Shown: one piece after another, positions 1-9,542 of the stretch
How the letters are laid out: each line of letters opens with the position of its first letter
Position numbering within the stretch: the stretch's first letter is position 1
Assembly (NCBI GenBank): GCA_014379625.1
Contig: JACMLJ010000071.1
Span: 50,756 to 114,755, forward strand
Direction of reading: 5' to 3'
Length of the DNA stretch: 64,000 nt
Source of the DNA: Ferruginibacter sp.
GTDB taxonomy: Bacteria; Bacteroidota; Bacteroidia; Chitinophagales; Chitinophagaceae
Notes under the pieces: generated by a model
The model's database searches: none
The model's input: the letters and a program-made list of their open reading frames with translations, nothing else
What the model was told of the DNA's origin: nothing
Made by a program: the position numbers and the translations under genes

Positions 1-2
1 CA

Positions 3-1457
3 CAGTTCAATAATAATATCGAATTTGTAATTGCAGGACAGCATGTATCAACCTCCGCTCCAACCGACCAGCTTTCACCCGCCTATACCGGTACCAATTC
101 AACCATCATACTTCCTAATTTCAGAACATGGGGACAGGCAGGAAATTTTGGCTTCACTTACGACATCGGGCAATTATGGACTACCCGGAATATTGACAAT
201 GACGGTGCAGGAACTGGCCAGGGAACGGTGGGCCTGGCCTACGTAGGCACAGTTTGTACTGCCTCCCGGTACCAGCTCCTGGAAGATTTTACCGGCCTTA
301 ATTCATCAGGTTCAGGATATGTGCTGGAAATATTAACTGCACATGAAACCGGCCACAATTTTAGCGCTACGCACGATGCAGCAGGATCGCAGTTTATTAT
401 GGCGCCCTCCGTTACAAATACCCATACCTGGAGCGCGCCAAGCATAACCGCTGTTGACGGGCATGTTGCATCAAGGACTTGCCTGGGGCAATGCAATGTT
501 TCAGCAGCATTGATAACAGATTTTATTGCCAGTCCTGCAAATACCTGTGCAGGCGGTACTATCCGGTTTGTTGACCGTACCCTGGGTGGGCCAACTTCCT
601 GGAACTGGTCCTTTGAAGGCGGTACACCGCTTACTTCCACCAACCGTAACCCGGTTGTTTCATTTGCATCAGCAGGTATAAAAAATATTGTATTAACCAC
701 CGGTAACCCCAATGGCTTTGATGTTAAGGGCAGTACGGCAATAATAAGCAATGCCCCGTCAGCGTCCTGCACCCCAACAGGAACGGGTACCAGCAATGCC
801 GGCATTAATTCCTTCAGCCTGAACACCATCAGCAAAACCACTGCGGGACTTGCCGCTGATGGCGGTAAATATTTTGATTTTTCCTGTTCAGACAATACAA
901 TATTAACGCCCGGTACTGCCTATTCTGCCACTGCGAACGTAGGAACAGCAACACCTTCCAATACATTCAACGTTGTACAATTTTTTATCGATTATAATAA
1001 CGATGGTGATTTTAGTGATGCCGATGAATTGATTTATAGTTCTGCAAACTGCTATATCGGCAATCACACATTTTCGTTTACAACCCCGTTTGCGCCCCCG
1101 GTTTTTAACCAATTGCTGAGGGCACGTTTAATTGCAAAAGATTGTATTGGTGGAATTAATGCATGCTACAATCCTACTGATGGCCAGGTAGAAGATTATG
1201 GCATAATTTTTTTAGGCGCTGAACCCCCTTGCAGCATCAACTACTGGAAAGGAACTGTATCCACCGCCTGGGAAAACTCAGCCAACTGGAGTTGTGGTTC
1301 AATCCCTGACGGATTTACAAGGGTTATCATCGGACCAGGCAAACCCAATTACCCTGAAATAAAATCAATGGCCGTTTGTAAAAGCTTACACAATGTATCC
1401 GGTACCTCCGTGAAAGTTTATACAGGCTTCAAACTTGATATTGTGGGTGTCAATTGA
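3..1457 (+). CDS. Secreted reprolysin-like metalloprotease with PKD and GEVED domains, 5' partial
   Basis: The reading frame is open from the first bases of the window, so the start lies upstream; the ATG used in the ORF track (228) is internal. The motif HETGHNFSATHD is the metzincin zinc site HExxHxxxxxHD, and a Met-turn-like FIMAP follows, so this should be an extracellular zinc endopeptidase. After it come a PKD-like beta domain (around WNWSFEGGTP), a GEVED domain (FFIDYNNDGDFSDADE ... GQVEDYG) and a short NYWKGT...W..SANW module. The protein ends about 75 residues after GEVED with no recognisable T9SS sorting domain, so either the sorting signal is lost or export is by another route. Family call confident; substrate unknown. 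Confidence 0.85.
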   Translation, partial: QFNNNIEFVIAGQHVSTSAPTDQLSPAYTGTNSTIILPNFRTWGQAGNFGFTYDIGQLWTTRNIDNDGAGTGQGTVGLAYVGTVCTASRYQLLEDFTGLNSSGSGYVLEILTAHETGHNFSATHDAAGSQFIMAPSVTNTHTWSAPSITAVDGHVASRTCLGQCNVSAALITDFIASPANTCAGGTIRFVDRTLGGPTSWNWSFEGGTPLTSTNRNPVVSFASAGIKNIVLTTGNPNGFDVKGSTAIISNAPSASCTPTGTGTSNAGINSFSLNTISKTTAGLAADGGKYFDFSCSDNTILTPGTAYSATANVGTATPSNTFNVVQFFIDYNNDGDFSDADELIYSSANCYIGNHTFSFTTPFAPPVFNQLLRARLIAKDCIGGINACYNPTDGQVEDYGIIFLGAEPPCSINYWKGTVSTAWENSANWSCGSIPDGFTRVIIGPGKPNYPEIKSMAVCKSLHNVSGTSVKVYTGFKLDIVGVN

Positions 1458-1677
1458 TGTAAAGCGACTGATGCGACCCGTACCTGGTAAACATATATTT
1501 ACGGTACCAATTGAGTTGGTATTCACTGTCATTTGTTCGGTGCGACATCTTTGAATTAAGAGTTTTAGTTAATTATCTTCATTCTATTAAACATTTCCAG
1601 TGAGCAGAACCAGCGATGAATTCCCGGTGCTTCACCATGCAAAACGATAGGTATGATCGCTATTCCTGAAATACTGA

Positions 1678-2757
1678 TCATCCAAATCCCTTATTCATCT
1701 CATCAAGCCTTGGTCTTAGCCGCTGCCTGCTTTTATTAAAAACCATCCGCCCTTTTTCAATTCCCTTCCTCAATTCCTTTTGCGCTTCCAATGGGAGATT
1801 AAAACTAGTTTGGCATTCTTTTGAACAACAGCCGTCAAACTTTACCGCGCATTCCGCACACTGTATAAACAATAAATGGCATCCGTCATTTTTGCAATTG
1901 GTATGCGTGTCTGCAGCATTGCCACATTGATGGCAGCTGGCAATCACATCTTCTGTGATGCGTTCGCCCAGCCTGTCATCAAACACAAAATTTTTACCGA
2001 TGAAACTACTTTTTAAACCCTTCTCCCTCGCTTCTTTCGCATAGTTGATAATGCCCCCTTCCAAATGAAAAACATTATTGAAACCATGGTGCAGCATGTA
2101 GGCGCTGGCTTTTTCACAACGTATGCCACCGGTACAATACATGATTATATTTTTATCTTTTTTATCCTGCATCATTTCAACCGCCATGGGCAGTTGCTCG
2201 CGGAAAGTATCACTGGGTATCTCCAATGCTTTTTCAAAATGCCCCACTTCGTATTCGTAATGATTCCTCATATCGATAACAATAGTATTTTCATCCTGCA
2301 TTAATTCATTCATCCCGGCAGCAGTTACATATTTTCCCTTTTGCTCCATACTGAAGCCGGGGTCATTAATACCATCTGCAACAATTTTATCCCTCACTTT
2401 TATTTTTAATACCCAAAAGGATTTGCCGCTTCCGGCTTTGTCATCCGGACGGGTATCATCGTTCACCGCAATATTTAGCCGGATCCCGTTTAATGGTTCA
2501 ACGGAGTTGAGATAATTTCTGAAGGCGGCTGCATTACTACCCGGTACGCTTACCTGCGCATTGATTCCTTCATGGGCAATATAAATTCTGCCAAACACTT
2601 TCATTGCATTCAATGCGGCATATAACTCATCCCTGAATTGCTTAGGATCGCTGATGGGGAAATACCGGTAAAAGGAGATCGTTGTGCGATCTTCCTTTTC
2701 TTCATACAATAATTTTTTCAGCTCTGCCTGCGAAACGCGGTTGTGTAGTAGTGCCAT
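1678..2757 (-). CDS. trhO: tRNA uridine(34) hydroxylase, rhodanese family
   Basis: The family (UPF0176/YceA, TrhO) makes 5-hydroxyuridine at the wobble position of tRNAs in the cytoplasm. The 359-residue protein has the N-terminal UPF0176 ferredoxin-like domain (about 25-120), then a rhodanese domain (about 143-240) with the active-site loop [11 protein letters not shown]; Cys208 is the expected catalytic cysteine. A Cys-rich C-terminal segment (about 275-320, CHQCG...[16 protein letters not shown]) is typical of longer family members and probably binds metal. It starts at an ATG and stands alone between genes of unrelated function. Function comes from family knowledge, not from context. Confidence 0.88.
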   Translation of the reverse strand: MALLHNRVSQAELKKLLYEEKEDRTTISFYRYFPISDPKQFRDELYAALNAMKVFGRIYIAHEGINAQVSVPGSNAAAFRNYLNSVEPLNGIRLNIAVNDDTRPDDKAGSGKSFWVLKIKVRDKIVADGINDPGFSMEQKGKYVTAAGMNELMQDENTIVIDMRNHYEYEVGHFEKALEIPSDTFREQLPMAVEMMQDKKDKNIIMYCTGGIRCEKASAYMLHHGFNNVFHLEGGIINYAKEAREKGLKSSFIGKNFVFDDRLGERITEDVIASCHQCGNAADTHTNCKNDGCHLLFIQCAECAVKFDGCCSKECQTSFNLPLEAQKELRKGIEKGRMVFNKSRQRLRPRLDEMNKGFG

Positions 2758-2900
2758 GATGTTTTATTTGATCCCTTTGAAGAGAAATGAATTTTATAAC
2801 CAGCTTGTGGCCGGTGATAAAATTAATTGGATGCTTGCAGGGCAAACCAAATTTTGGCAAAGATAAGAAAAGCTACCCGTCATCCCTGCTGTGAAGCTGG

Positions 2901-5465
2901 CTAAAATGACATCGCATTGCCACCACCGCTTCCTCCGCTGGTAGAAGTTCTTTTAACACTCGCCCCGATTAAACCACCGGTTCCAATCCGAAAACCCGAA
3001 ATACCCCTCCTGCCCTCCTGGAAAGCCCACACAAAATCAACCCTGAATATTTTGAGGATATTTTCCAGGCCCACAAATAATTCGGAGTAATTGTTGTTTT
3101 CATTGATGATAAATGCATTGCCCCCTACCACCAAATTCCAGTTCAACCGGTTAAACACGGGAATTTTATTAGTCAGTAAGCCATTTAAGTGATGGTCGAG
3201 ATGGACAATGCTGTAAAAACTTGCAATGGTGCTGTTGGCATAATAAGCCGCCAATTGAAAACTGTTAAGGTATTCGCTTGCTGCTAACGACCTGTTGCCG
3301 TTGAAGTGCTGGTAATCAGGTATGAATACTGATCTGCGGTTTATAAAACCTCCCACACCTATTTTATATTTCAGGGTACCGGCCAGCTTAAAATTTTTAT
3401 CATCAAATATGGTAAAGCGCCACTTATCAAAATTTACGTCACTGCTTAAAATACCATTAAAGCCCCGGGTGTAATTAATACTGAAAGTGGGTATTTTTGA
3501 ACCGATTGAAATTTTCCTGTTCGGGAACTGGATAAATTTCTGGCCGGGCTTTATGCTAATATCAATACTTAACAAAACTGCCTGGTGCCGCGTAAATTCA
3601 GTTGCGCTGATCTTTTCAAACGGGTAGTTGGGGGTGATGTTAACACTATCCTTTTTAAAAAAAGTATATTTGGTGGTATTGTTAAGTGGTATTCTGTCTT
3701 CGTATAAAGCGTTTACATTCAGGTGCAGGCCGTTTTCAAACCTTTTGCTATACCCGATATGGGTGAAAATATTTTCATAGGTCTTCATAAAATTATCCCC
3801 AAAGAACAGGGTGTTGATGCTGTTGATCAGCGGCGTGATCGGGCTTTCTTTATTGAATTGGGTGACGCGTTTACCGCCTGAAATATTCCACGCATGCCGC
3901 CTCAGTCTTTCATCCGTATCCAAGTCGCGGGTACGCAGGCCGATATCCACCCATGCATTTAAATGCATATTGTTTAACCCGTAACGGATGTTGGGGCGGA
4001 CTAAAAGCTCATGCCCCGTTTTTTTAAAGACTTTCTCAAGAAAACCTGACGCATTTAGCGCCACCCCTTCTGCCGGATTGTATTCGAGCTTTTGAATTAA
4101 AGACCCTATGCCCCACCGGTATTGGTTAGTGTTACTGTAATGGGTACGGTTAATACCACTCCAGAATACCTGGTAAGGTTTCAATTTACCCTGTTTTTTC
4201 TTTAATGAGTCAATGGACTGCCGGCTCAGCATAGAGTCCTTCCTCAATTCATACAGGCTGTCTTTTACGCGGTAGTCTTTTATTTCTTCCTTTTCAAGCG
4301 GCATTGGGCGGATAGTATCCCAGTATGTTTTTGGCTTTTTATTCACGCCGGTATCATATTTAATGATCACTTTATCAAAATATTTTTTCGCGAAAACGGG
4401 CTGCAGGTTGTAGTTGGAATAAACACTCACAAAATTGGCTACCGCATCAATTCCAAACTGGTTATAACTAAAATGCAATAACTGGTTTTTAATCCTCCAG
4501 GCTTCATTATTTACGGGAACATGAAATTGGGTGATCTGCAGTGTATCGATAATTTCGAGCTGCGATTTTTTAGTTAATAACAGGTCGGCGCTATGTATTC
4601 GCCAGTCGCCTTCGGTGATATTGATCACACCTGAAAATAAGGGTTCGTAATTTCGGCGGGGCGTTACCCGGATGCTGTTAATTTCTTTACCGTTTTCCCA
4701 GAAACTACCCAGGAATTTAAACCGGTAATAACTGATCGCTCCATCTGCAATGGGAGAAACAAAACCACGCGGGTTCAATCTTTCCGTAAAAACGGTTACA
4801 TTGTTCTGATAAAAAGAGATGAAGGTAGGAAAGGTAAAACCAAATCCACCGCTGCCGCTTACCCGGCTGCTTTTCACTTCCATCTTAAATTTATCAGGCA
4901 GTACAGTGGCGATGGTTGAAATGGATTCCGATAAATAAATGATGCCCTGGCCCATGGTATCTACTCCCATATCCTGCCGGCTTTCATCGGTTAGTTTTCG
5001 TCCGAATATTTTTTTAGGCAGCTTTCGAAGTTTCATCATATCCTTCGTATAAAGATCGCAGGTAAATGCACTTACCTCTTTGCCATACCCCTCCCGCTTT
5101 TTTATCGCCGAACGAATAATGGCATAGGCAGGGTCTTCATCCGTATTTTTTACCAGCACTTCTTTCAGCACTAATTTTTGTTCAGCTAAAACAAATGATA
5201 TTTCTTCGTCCTGATTGGTAATGGTGATTTCTTTTTCCTTTGCAGCATAGCCAATATGCTGGCAAACCACCGTGTAAGTCCCCTTTGCAAGCGCTATTGA
5301 AAACCTTGCACGGTTATTAGCGCTTGCGCCAATGGTAGTTCCTTTAACGGTGATGGAGGAATAGGGCAATAATTCTCCTTTATCATTGAATACGGTACCC
5401 CAGATTTTTTGTGCAGAAATATTGACGGATAGGAATATAAAAAACAGCAATAAAAATGTTCGCAT
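2901..5465 (-). CDS. DUF5686 family outer-membrane protein with carboxypeptidase-regulatory-like domain
   Basis: The 854-residue protein has an N-terminal signal peptide (MRTFLLLFFIFLSVNISAQ) followed by a CarboxypepD_reg-like beta-sandwich (about 20-90, IWGTVFNDKGELLPYSSITVKGT), the domain that also starts SusC/TonB receptors. The rest matches the DUF5686 family, with many alternating hydrophobic/aromatic strands consistent with an outer-membrane beta barrel. There is no TonB box or plug that I can see, so it is not a normal TonB receptor. The C-terminus is Gly/Ser-rich (SGGSGGGNAMSF), with the final Phe typical of barrel proteins. Its molecular role is unknown. Confidence 0.78.
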   Translation of the reverse strand: MRTFLLLFFIFLSVNISAQKIWGTVFNDKGELLPYSSITVKGTTIGASANNRARFSIALAKGTYTVVCQHIGYAAKEKEITITNQDEEISFVLAEQKLVLKEVLVKNTDEDPAYAIIRSAIKKREGYGKEVSAFTCDLYTKDMMKLRKLPKKIFGRKLTDESRQDMGVDTMGQGIIYLSESISTIATVLPDKFKMEVKSSRVSGSGGFGFTFPTFISFYQNNVTVFTERLNPRGFVSPIADGAISYYRFKFLGSFWENGKEINSIRVTPRRNYEPLFSGVINITEGDWRIHSADLLLTKKSQLEIIDTLQITQFHVPVNNEAWRIKNQLLHFSYNQFGIDAVANFVSVYSNYNLQPVFAKKYFDKVIIKYDTGVNKKPKTYWDTIRPMPLEKEEIKDYRVKDSLYELRKDSMLSRQSIDSLKKKQGKLKPYQVFWSGINRTHYSNTNQYRWGIGSLIQKLEYNPAEGVALNASGFLEKVFKKTGHELLVRPNIRYGLNNMHLNAWVDIGLRTRDLDTDERLRRHAWNISGGKRVTQFNKESPITPLINSINTLFFGDNFMKTYENIFTHIGYSKRFENGLHLNVNALYEDRIPLNNTTKYTFFKKDSVNITPNYPFEKISATEFTRHQAVLLSIDISIKPGQKFIQFPNRKISIGSKIPTFSINYTRGFNGILSSDVNFDKWRFTIFDDKNFKLAGTLKYKIGVGGFINRRSVFIPDYQHFNGNRSLAASEYLNSFQLAAYYANSTIASFYSIVHLDHHLNGLLTNKIPVFNRLNWNLVVGGNAFIINENNNYSELFVGLENILKIFRVDFVWAFQEGRRGISGFRIGTGGLIGASVKRTSTSGGSGGGNAMSF

Positions 5466-5694
5466 AAATTATATTGAGCAGTAACGAAATTAAGGGGGAA
5501 TTTGTTTATAAAAATGCAAATGGGAGATAAATAAACCGGATTTTACTAACGACCTCTTGCTTAGTGATTGTATTGGAAACGGCAGATCGCAGCCAGTGGA
5601 TTATTAGCAGGGTTGTAGCATTTCAGAAAGCGATGAAATAACAGGCCGTCAGAAATACAAGTTAAATTGCAACTAAAGATTAAAAAAAATCAAA

Positions 5695-6036
5695 TCAATG
5701 CTTCCTTAAATAGCTTCCGCTGAGTGCTGCAAAACCCGCCACCAGCGCCCCGATTAAGGCAGTTACTACAATCAAAAGAGCCGGACTATCCATTTTTAAA
5801 ATCAACAGGGATATCCTATGCGCCAGTAAATGATCGTTGTTGCTGCTTAAGTACCAGGCCAGGTACCCCCACAATAAAAACAAAGCAATAAAACCGGAAA
5901 AAAAGGAACTGGCGGGATTTTGCGGAACCAGGGCGGCAACCAAAAAGGCCACGATGGCGATTGTCCACCAGGGTAAGTATAAACAGGCGGCCAAACTTAA
6001 TAAAGCGATAAGCGCTATGGAGACAATGAATTTCAT
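5695..6036 (-). CDS. Small integral membrane protein of unknown function
   Basis: A 113-residue protein with about four hydrophobic segments (starting MKFIVSIALIALLSLAACLYLPWW, then AIVAFLVAALVP, SGFIALFLLWGYLAWYL, and ALLIVVTALIGALVAGFAAL), so it should sit in the inner membrane. No catalytic motif is visible. A Cys at the end of the first segment (LAAC) could be read as a lipobox, but multiple TM helices make a polytopic protein more likely. It lies just upstream (minus strand) of a low-complexity AT-rich patch and in the same direction as the penicillin-acylase-like gene. The other-frame ORF at 5816-6115 is a shadow. Confidence 0.6.
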   Translation of the reverse strand: MKFIVSIALIALLSLAACLYLPWWTIAIVAFLVAALVPQNPASSFFSGFIALFLLWGYLAWYLSSNNDHLLAHRISLLILKMDSPALLIVVTALIGALVAGFAALSGSYLRKH

Positions 6037-6127
6037 AATACAAATGTGAAAATGTGAAAATGCGAAAATCGGAAAATGTGAAAACAGTTGAATTATTCAT
6101 TGTCACATTTTCCAATTTTCAAATTGG
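6037..6127. repeat. Low-complexity GAAAATG repeat with inverted copy
   Basis: Between the small membrane protein and the acylase stop codon, octamer-like copies of GAAAATGT run on the plus strand and an inverted version (CACATTTTCCAATTTTC) follows. A related patch (ATTTTCTCATTTTCACATTT) is at about 49656-49681. It is not coding, and it could fold as an imperfect hairpin between the two genes. Confidence 0.5.
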
Positions 6128-8560
6128 CTAATTATTATTAAAACTCATCCTCCACTTCACCCTTTTATCCTTCTCCTCCCCTTTGGCCATCATCCACAAT
6201 GAATAATATTCCCCCGCAGCCCATTTATCAATAAAATTATCGTAGAACCGGCTTCCCGGGTTGCCGCTCTGGCCACCCGGATATACCCCGTAGGCGGTTG
6301 TTTGCGGAGTGAGGCTTATAATCATCCGCCAACTGGGACCATGAGTGGCTTTGGCGGCATTGATACAATGCGTTCCCCCGCCAATGGGAAGTTTTAAACG
6401 ACTCAGCGCATCCAGCCTTAGCAGGTGTTTCACACTGGTTCCCTTATATTTAGCCCATTCAATGGTGTCATTCTTTTCGGCTTGTTCTAATTCAACCCGC
6501 GAATTTTCGAGCGCAGATTTTATTTCATCTGCCAGTGTTTCCTGCTGTGGGGTTGATATATTATCTACAAACCCATAAGCCGAATCACTTAAGATGCCTT
6601 CCAGTAAATTACTTTCGTAAGGATGCATGATTACTTTTGGGGCATTTTTAAACTCATCGTCAAAAACAGCCTTGTCAAAATTTTTCCACAATACCGCAAA
6701 TACGGTTGCAGCTTTTGAACCGGGGGCATTATTATAATCCCAATATCTTAAAAGGTTGAGGTATTTCTTTTCACTATCAGTCATCGCAGTTTCGCTGATA
6801 TTTTTTAAGAACAGGGGGATGGTCATTTCGGCGAATACATTATAATTATCCGTTTGCAAAGTCATCATATCCTCCGGGGTAATATTTTCCATTGCTTCCA
6901 ATCTCCGGTTGATGGAGATACCGCGGTAAATGGAATAACCCCGCCCAAGATAATAAGGATAGGTAGAATCGGCGGGATCCTGGTTTGCACTGCTTACAAA
7001 ATTTCTTTCGGGGTTAAACTGGAAAGGGGTTTCATCGGGTGGTATCATGCCCTGCCACATATAGCTGCTATCTGTACCCGGCATAATAAAATCGCCCTGG
7101 CCCTTCCATTTTGCTGGCCAGTCCCCCTGTGTGCGCATGGCTATATCGCCCGATTTGCTGGCAAACACGAAATTCTGACCCGGGGTTTTCATATAACTGG
7201 TTGCCACCAGGTAATCCTGGTAATTTTTGGCCTTGTTCAACAGGATAAAGGCTTTTAACTCATTGCTTGGGTCATGCGCTTTCCAACGTACCGCAAAATA
7301 CCTTGAATTTGAGGTCCTGTCACCGCTAAAGGTTTTATCATACATCACGGGGCCGAATACCGTATAAGCCACCGTATCAAAATAAGTTGTTGAATCTCTA
7401 ACCCTGATTTCTTCATACCTGAATTCGGTTTTTTTCCAGGCGCTGTCAAACCAATACTCCTGCCTGCTGTCGTCCCTGAATTTAATTTCATAATAATCCC
7501 TTACATCCCTTCCGCCATTGGTAACACCCCAGGAACAACTATCATTGAACCCGATAATAATTCCCGGCGCCCCGGGAAAACTAACTCCATAAGCATTGTA
7601 GGAAGGGGTACTCAATTGCATTTCAAACCAGATAGCGGGAAGTTTTAAACTCAGGTGGGGATCATTACACAAAATAGGCGAACCGGTTTTTGTTTTGGTG
7701 CCGCTTACGGCCCAGTTATTACTCCCATTGTCTTTATCAGGTTTTTGCTCCTGTGTAACCGTTATATCTTTATTGCTGAAATAAAGGGAATCCGCTGCCG
7801 CAGGAATTTTTAGTTCCAGTTTGGGTATGCCGTAAACAGTGCCTTTGGGTATAACCGGATCCAATGAATCCTGGTGTAAGGGATACAGTTTGTCAAAATC
7901 CTCCTTACTGAAAAAACTTTTCGCATTGGTCATTTCAAAATCATCTTCACCGCCGGCTAAATTTTCCGACATATTTTTAAGGAACAGCGCCGATTTAAGA
8001 TTAGACCATTTTTCGGGCTGATAGCCGATGAGTTTATATTCCAGCGGCAAACTGCTTTCTGTCAGGGTAGCGATATAGGCATTTACGCCGGCAGTATACG
8101 CATCGCAAATTATTTTAGTGACCGGGTCGCTTTCCATCTCTTTTAATGAAGCTTCCGCGCCATATACCATGCCCAGCCGCCTGAATTCCTGGTCATGTTT
8201 AAAAGCAATACTACCCACAATTTCGCTGGCCCTTCCGGCCGCGGCATGCGTTTGCAGCTCCATTTGCCATAAACGAAATTTGGCATGAAGAAAGCCCTGT
8301 ACAAAGTAAATATCATTTTCCTGTTCGGCGAAAACATGGGGTACCAGCCGATCATCGAGGTATACGTCTACCTTCGCTTTGAGTTGAGGAAATTTCAACG
8401 TTGCATTAAAATCAACATTATTGTTTTCCGCATTCTGCCAAACGCCGTGTTGGGGGCTTAACAATTTACCCAACGGGGCGGGCAATAATAACTTTGTATG
8501 AAGGGTTACAACCAGCATGGTTGTAATTACAGAAGAAATAATCATTGGCAATACTCGCAT
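6128..8560 (-). CDS. Penicillin acylase family (Ntn hydrolase) protein
   Basis: The family comprises periplasmic N-terminal nucleophile amidohydrolases that cleave themselves into two chains and hydrolyse amides such as beta-lactams or acyl-homoserine lactones. The key junction NGSNNWAVSG is present; its Ser (residue 316 of the long ORF, about 280 from the start chosen here) would become the N-terminal nucleophile. The conserved CNDPHLSLKLPAIWFEM motif follows, and there is a family-typical C-terminal GGTHCINAA...SWRM segment. I chose the ATG at 8560 (MRVLPMIISSVITTML), which gives a signal-anchor; the longer ORF to 8668 adds 36 unlikely residues. The true substrate is unknown. Confidence 0.85.
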   Translation of the reverse strand: MRVLPMIISSVITTMLVVTLHTKLLLPAPLGKLLSPQHGVWQNAENNNVDFNATLKFPQLKAKVDVYLDDRLVPHVFAEQENDIYFVQGFLHAKFRLWQMELQTHAAAGRASEIVGSIAFKHDQEFRRLGMVYGAEASLKEMESDPVTKIICDAYTAGVNAYIATLTESSLPLEYKLIGYQPEKWSNLKSALFLKNMSENLAGGEDDFEMTNAKSFFSKEDFDKLYPLHQDSLDPVIPKGTVYGIPKLELKIPAAADSLYFSNKDITVTQEQKPDKDNGSNNWAVSGTKTKTGSPILCNDPHLSLKLPAIWFEMQLSTPSYNAYGVSFPGAPGIIIGFNDSCSWGVTNGGRDVRDYYEIKFRDDSRQEYWFDSAWKKTEFRYEEIRVRDSTTYFDTVAYTVFGPVMYDKTFSGDRTSNSRYFAVRWKAHDPSNELKAFILLNKAKNYQDYLVATSYMKTPGQNFVFASKSGDIAMRTQGDWPAKWKGQGDFIMPGTDSSYMWQGMIPPDETPFQFNPERNFVSSANQDPADSTYPYYLGRGYSIYRGISINRRLEAMENITPEDMMTLQTDNYNVFAEMTIPLFLKNISETAMTDSEKKYLNLLRYWDYNNAPGSKAATVFAVLWKNFDKAVFDDEFKNAPKVIMHPYESNLLEGILSDSAYGFVDNISTPQQETLADEIKSALENSRVELEQAEKNDTIEWAKYKGTSVKHLLRLDALSRLKLPIGGGTHCINAAKATHGPSWRMIISLTPQTTAYGVYPGGQSGNPGSRFYDNFIDKWAAGEYYSLWMMAKGEEKDKRVKWRMSFNNN

Positions 8561-8862
8561 TGGATAAAATTGTAAACGTAAATTAATCAAACCTTGCTTA
8601 CTAAACCAAATTAGTACTATATTATTTAAACCACAAGTAATTTGGTGAATGCCAGCCAGCCTGAACATGGTTCAGACAGGGTCAGTTGTCAATGGTGAAA
8701 TACTGCCTATTCCCTGTGGTAATTCAATGTTGCTTACTTAAGTCCTGTCCTTTGCCCCGGAGAGGATTAAGGTGAGGCCGGACTGGCAAAAAAGATGTAA
8801 ACCGACATAGATTCCCCTGTTACAATTCAGCATTTACTTTACACTGGAACAATTATTTTTGC
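8561..8862. other. Intergenic region between acylase gene and miaE
   Basis: About 300 bp separating divergent genes. It contains one short GTCAATGGTGAAAT patch (about 8686-8700) of the ACCATTG family seen elsewhere in the window, and near the miaE end a TATTTTTG promoter-like octamer. Nothing else convincing is seen. Confidence 0.5.
8854..8861 (+). promoter_or_regulatory. TAnnTTTG-type -7 element abutting the miaE start
   Basis: TATTTTTG matches the Bacteroidota -7 consensus TAnnTTTG, but it ends only one base before the annotated ATG. If used, transcription would start at or just inside the gene, giving a leaderless mRNA. No good -33 TTTG is visible, so it may be chance. Confidence 0.3.
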
Positions 8863-9477
8863 ATGATGATTACAGAAAGTATTGACGTAAAAAACATACT
8901 CGGACTTAAACTGCCTTCAGATCCGCGTTGGGTAAACCTTGCAGAAATGCAACTGGACGAAATTTTGACCGATCATGCCTGGTGCGAACAAAAAGCGGCA
9001 ACTACCTGCATCAGTTTGATCCAGCGGTACCCGGATAAAGAAAAATTAGTGAGTGCGTTAAGCCCGATTGTAACGGAAGAATGGGGACATTTCAGATCAG
9101 TACTGGCAGAATTACAAAAAAGAAAATTGCAGTTGGGTAAGCAAAGAAAAGATCTGTATGTAAATAAATTAATCGAATTTCAATTAAAGGGCGGTAGCCC
9201 CGATGACCGTTTGCTGGATCATTTATTAACGATGGCATTAATTGAAGCCAGGAGTTGCGAACGTTTTAAACGCCTGAGCGAAGGCTTGGATGACGGGTAC
9301 ATGCGGAATTTTTACCGGCGTTTTATGGAAAGTGAAGCGGGGCATTATACCTTATTTATTGAACTGGCTGAAACCTATATGCCTAAGGATAAAGTAAGAA
9401 AACGCTGGAACCAATGGCTGGAATACGAAAAGCTGGTGATGAATGAGGTGGAACTGCGGGGAGACAGGATACATTAG
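8863..9477 (+). CDS. miaE: tRNA-(ms2io6A)-hydroxylase-like diiron protein
   Basis: MiaE is a nonheme diiron monooxygenase that hydroxylates the isopentenyl group of ms2i6A37 in tRNA. The 204-residue all-helical protein carries ferritin-like ligand motifs EEWGHF (about 72-77) and ESEAGHY (about 156-162), with more Glu residues in EARSCERF (about 128-134), as expected for the diiron site. Its length is normal. Two consecutive ATGs (8863, 8866) compete as start. It faces the acylase gene divergently and converges with the GSCFA gene. In Bacteroidota many MiaE homologues are annotated by similarity only, so the tRNA role is inferred. Confidence 0.82.
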   Translation: MMITESIDVKNILGLKLPSDPRWVNLAEMQLDEILTDHAWCEQKAATTCISLIQRYPDKEKLVSALSPIVTEEWGHFRSVLAELQKRKLQLGKQRKDLYVNKLIEFQLKGGSPDDRLLDHLLTMALIEARSCERFKRLSEGLDDGYMRNFYRRFMESEAGHYTLFIELAETYMPKDKVRKRWNQWLEYEKLVMNEVELRGDRIH

Positions 9478-9542
9478 AATCAGGGCTGAAAAGTAAATAA
9501 GGCATATAAGCTGAGCATTCTTAACGGACGTCTTTCTTCAAC

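Noticed and set aside
8561-8668. 36-residue N-terminal extension of the penicillin acylase
   Set aside because: The extension puts the signal-anchor internally; ATG 8560 gives a normal exported protein.
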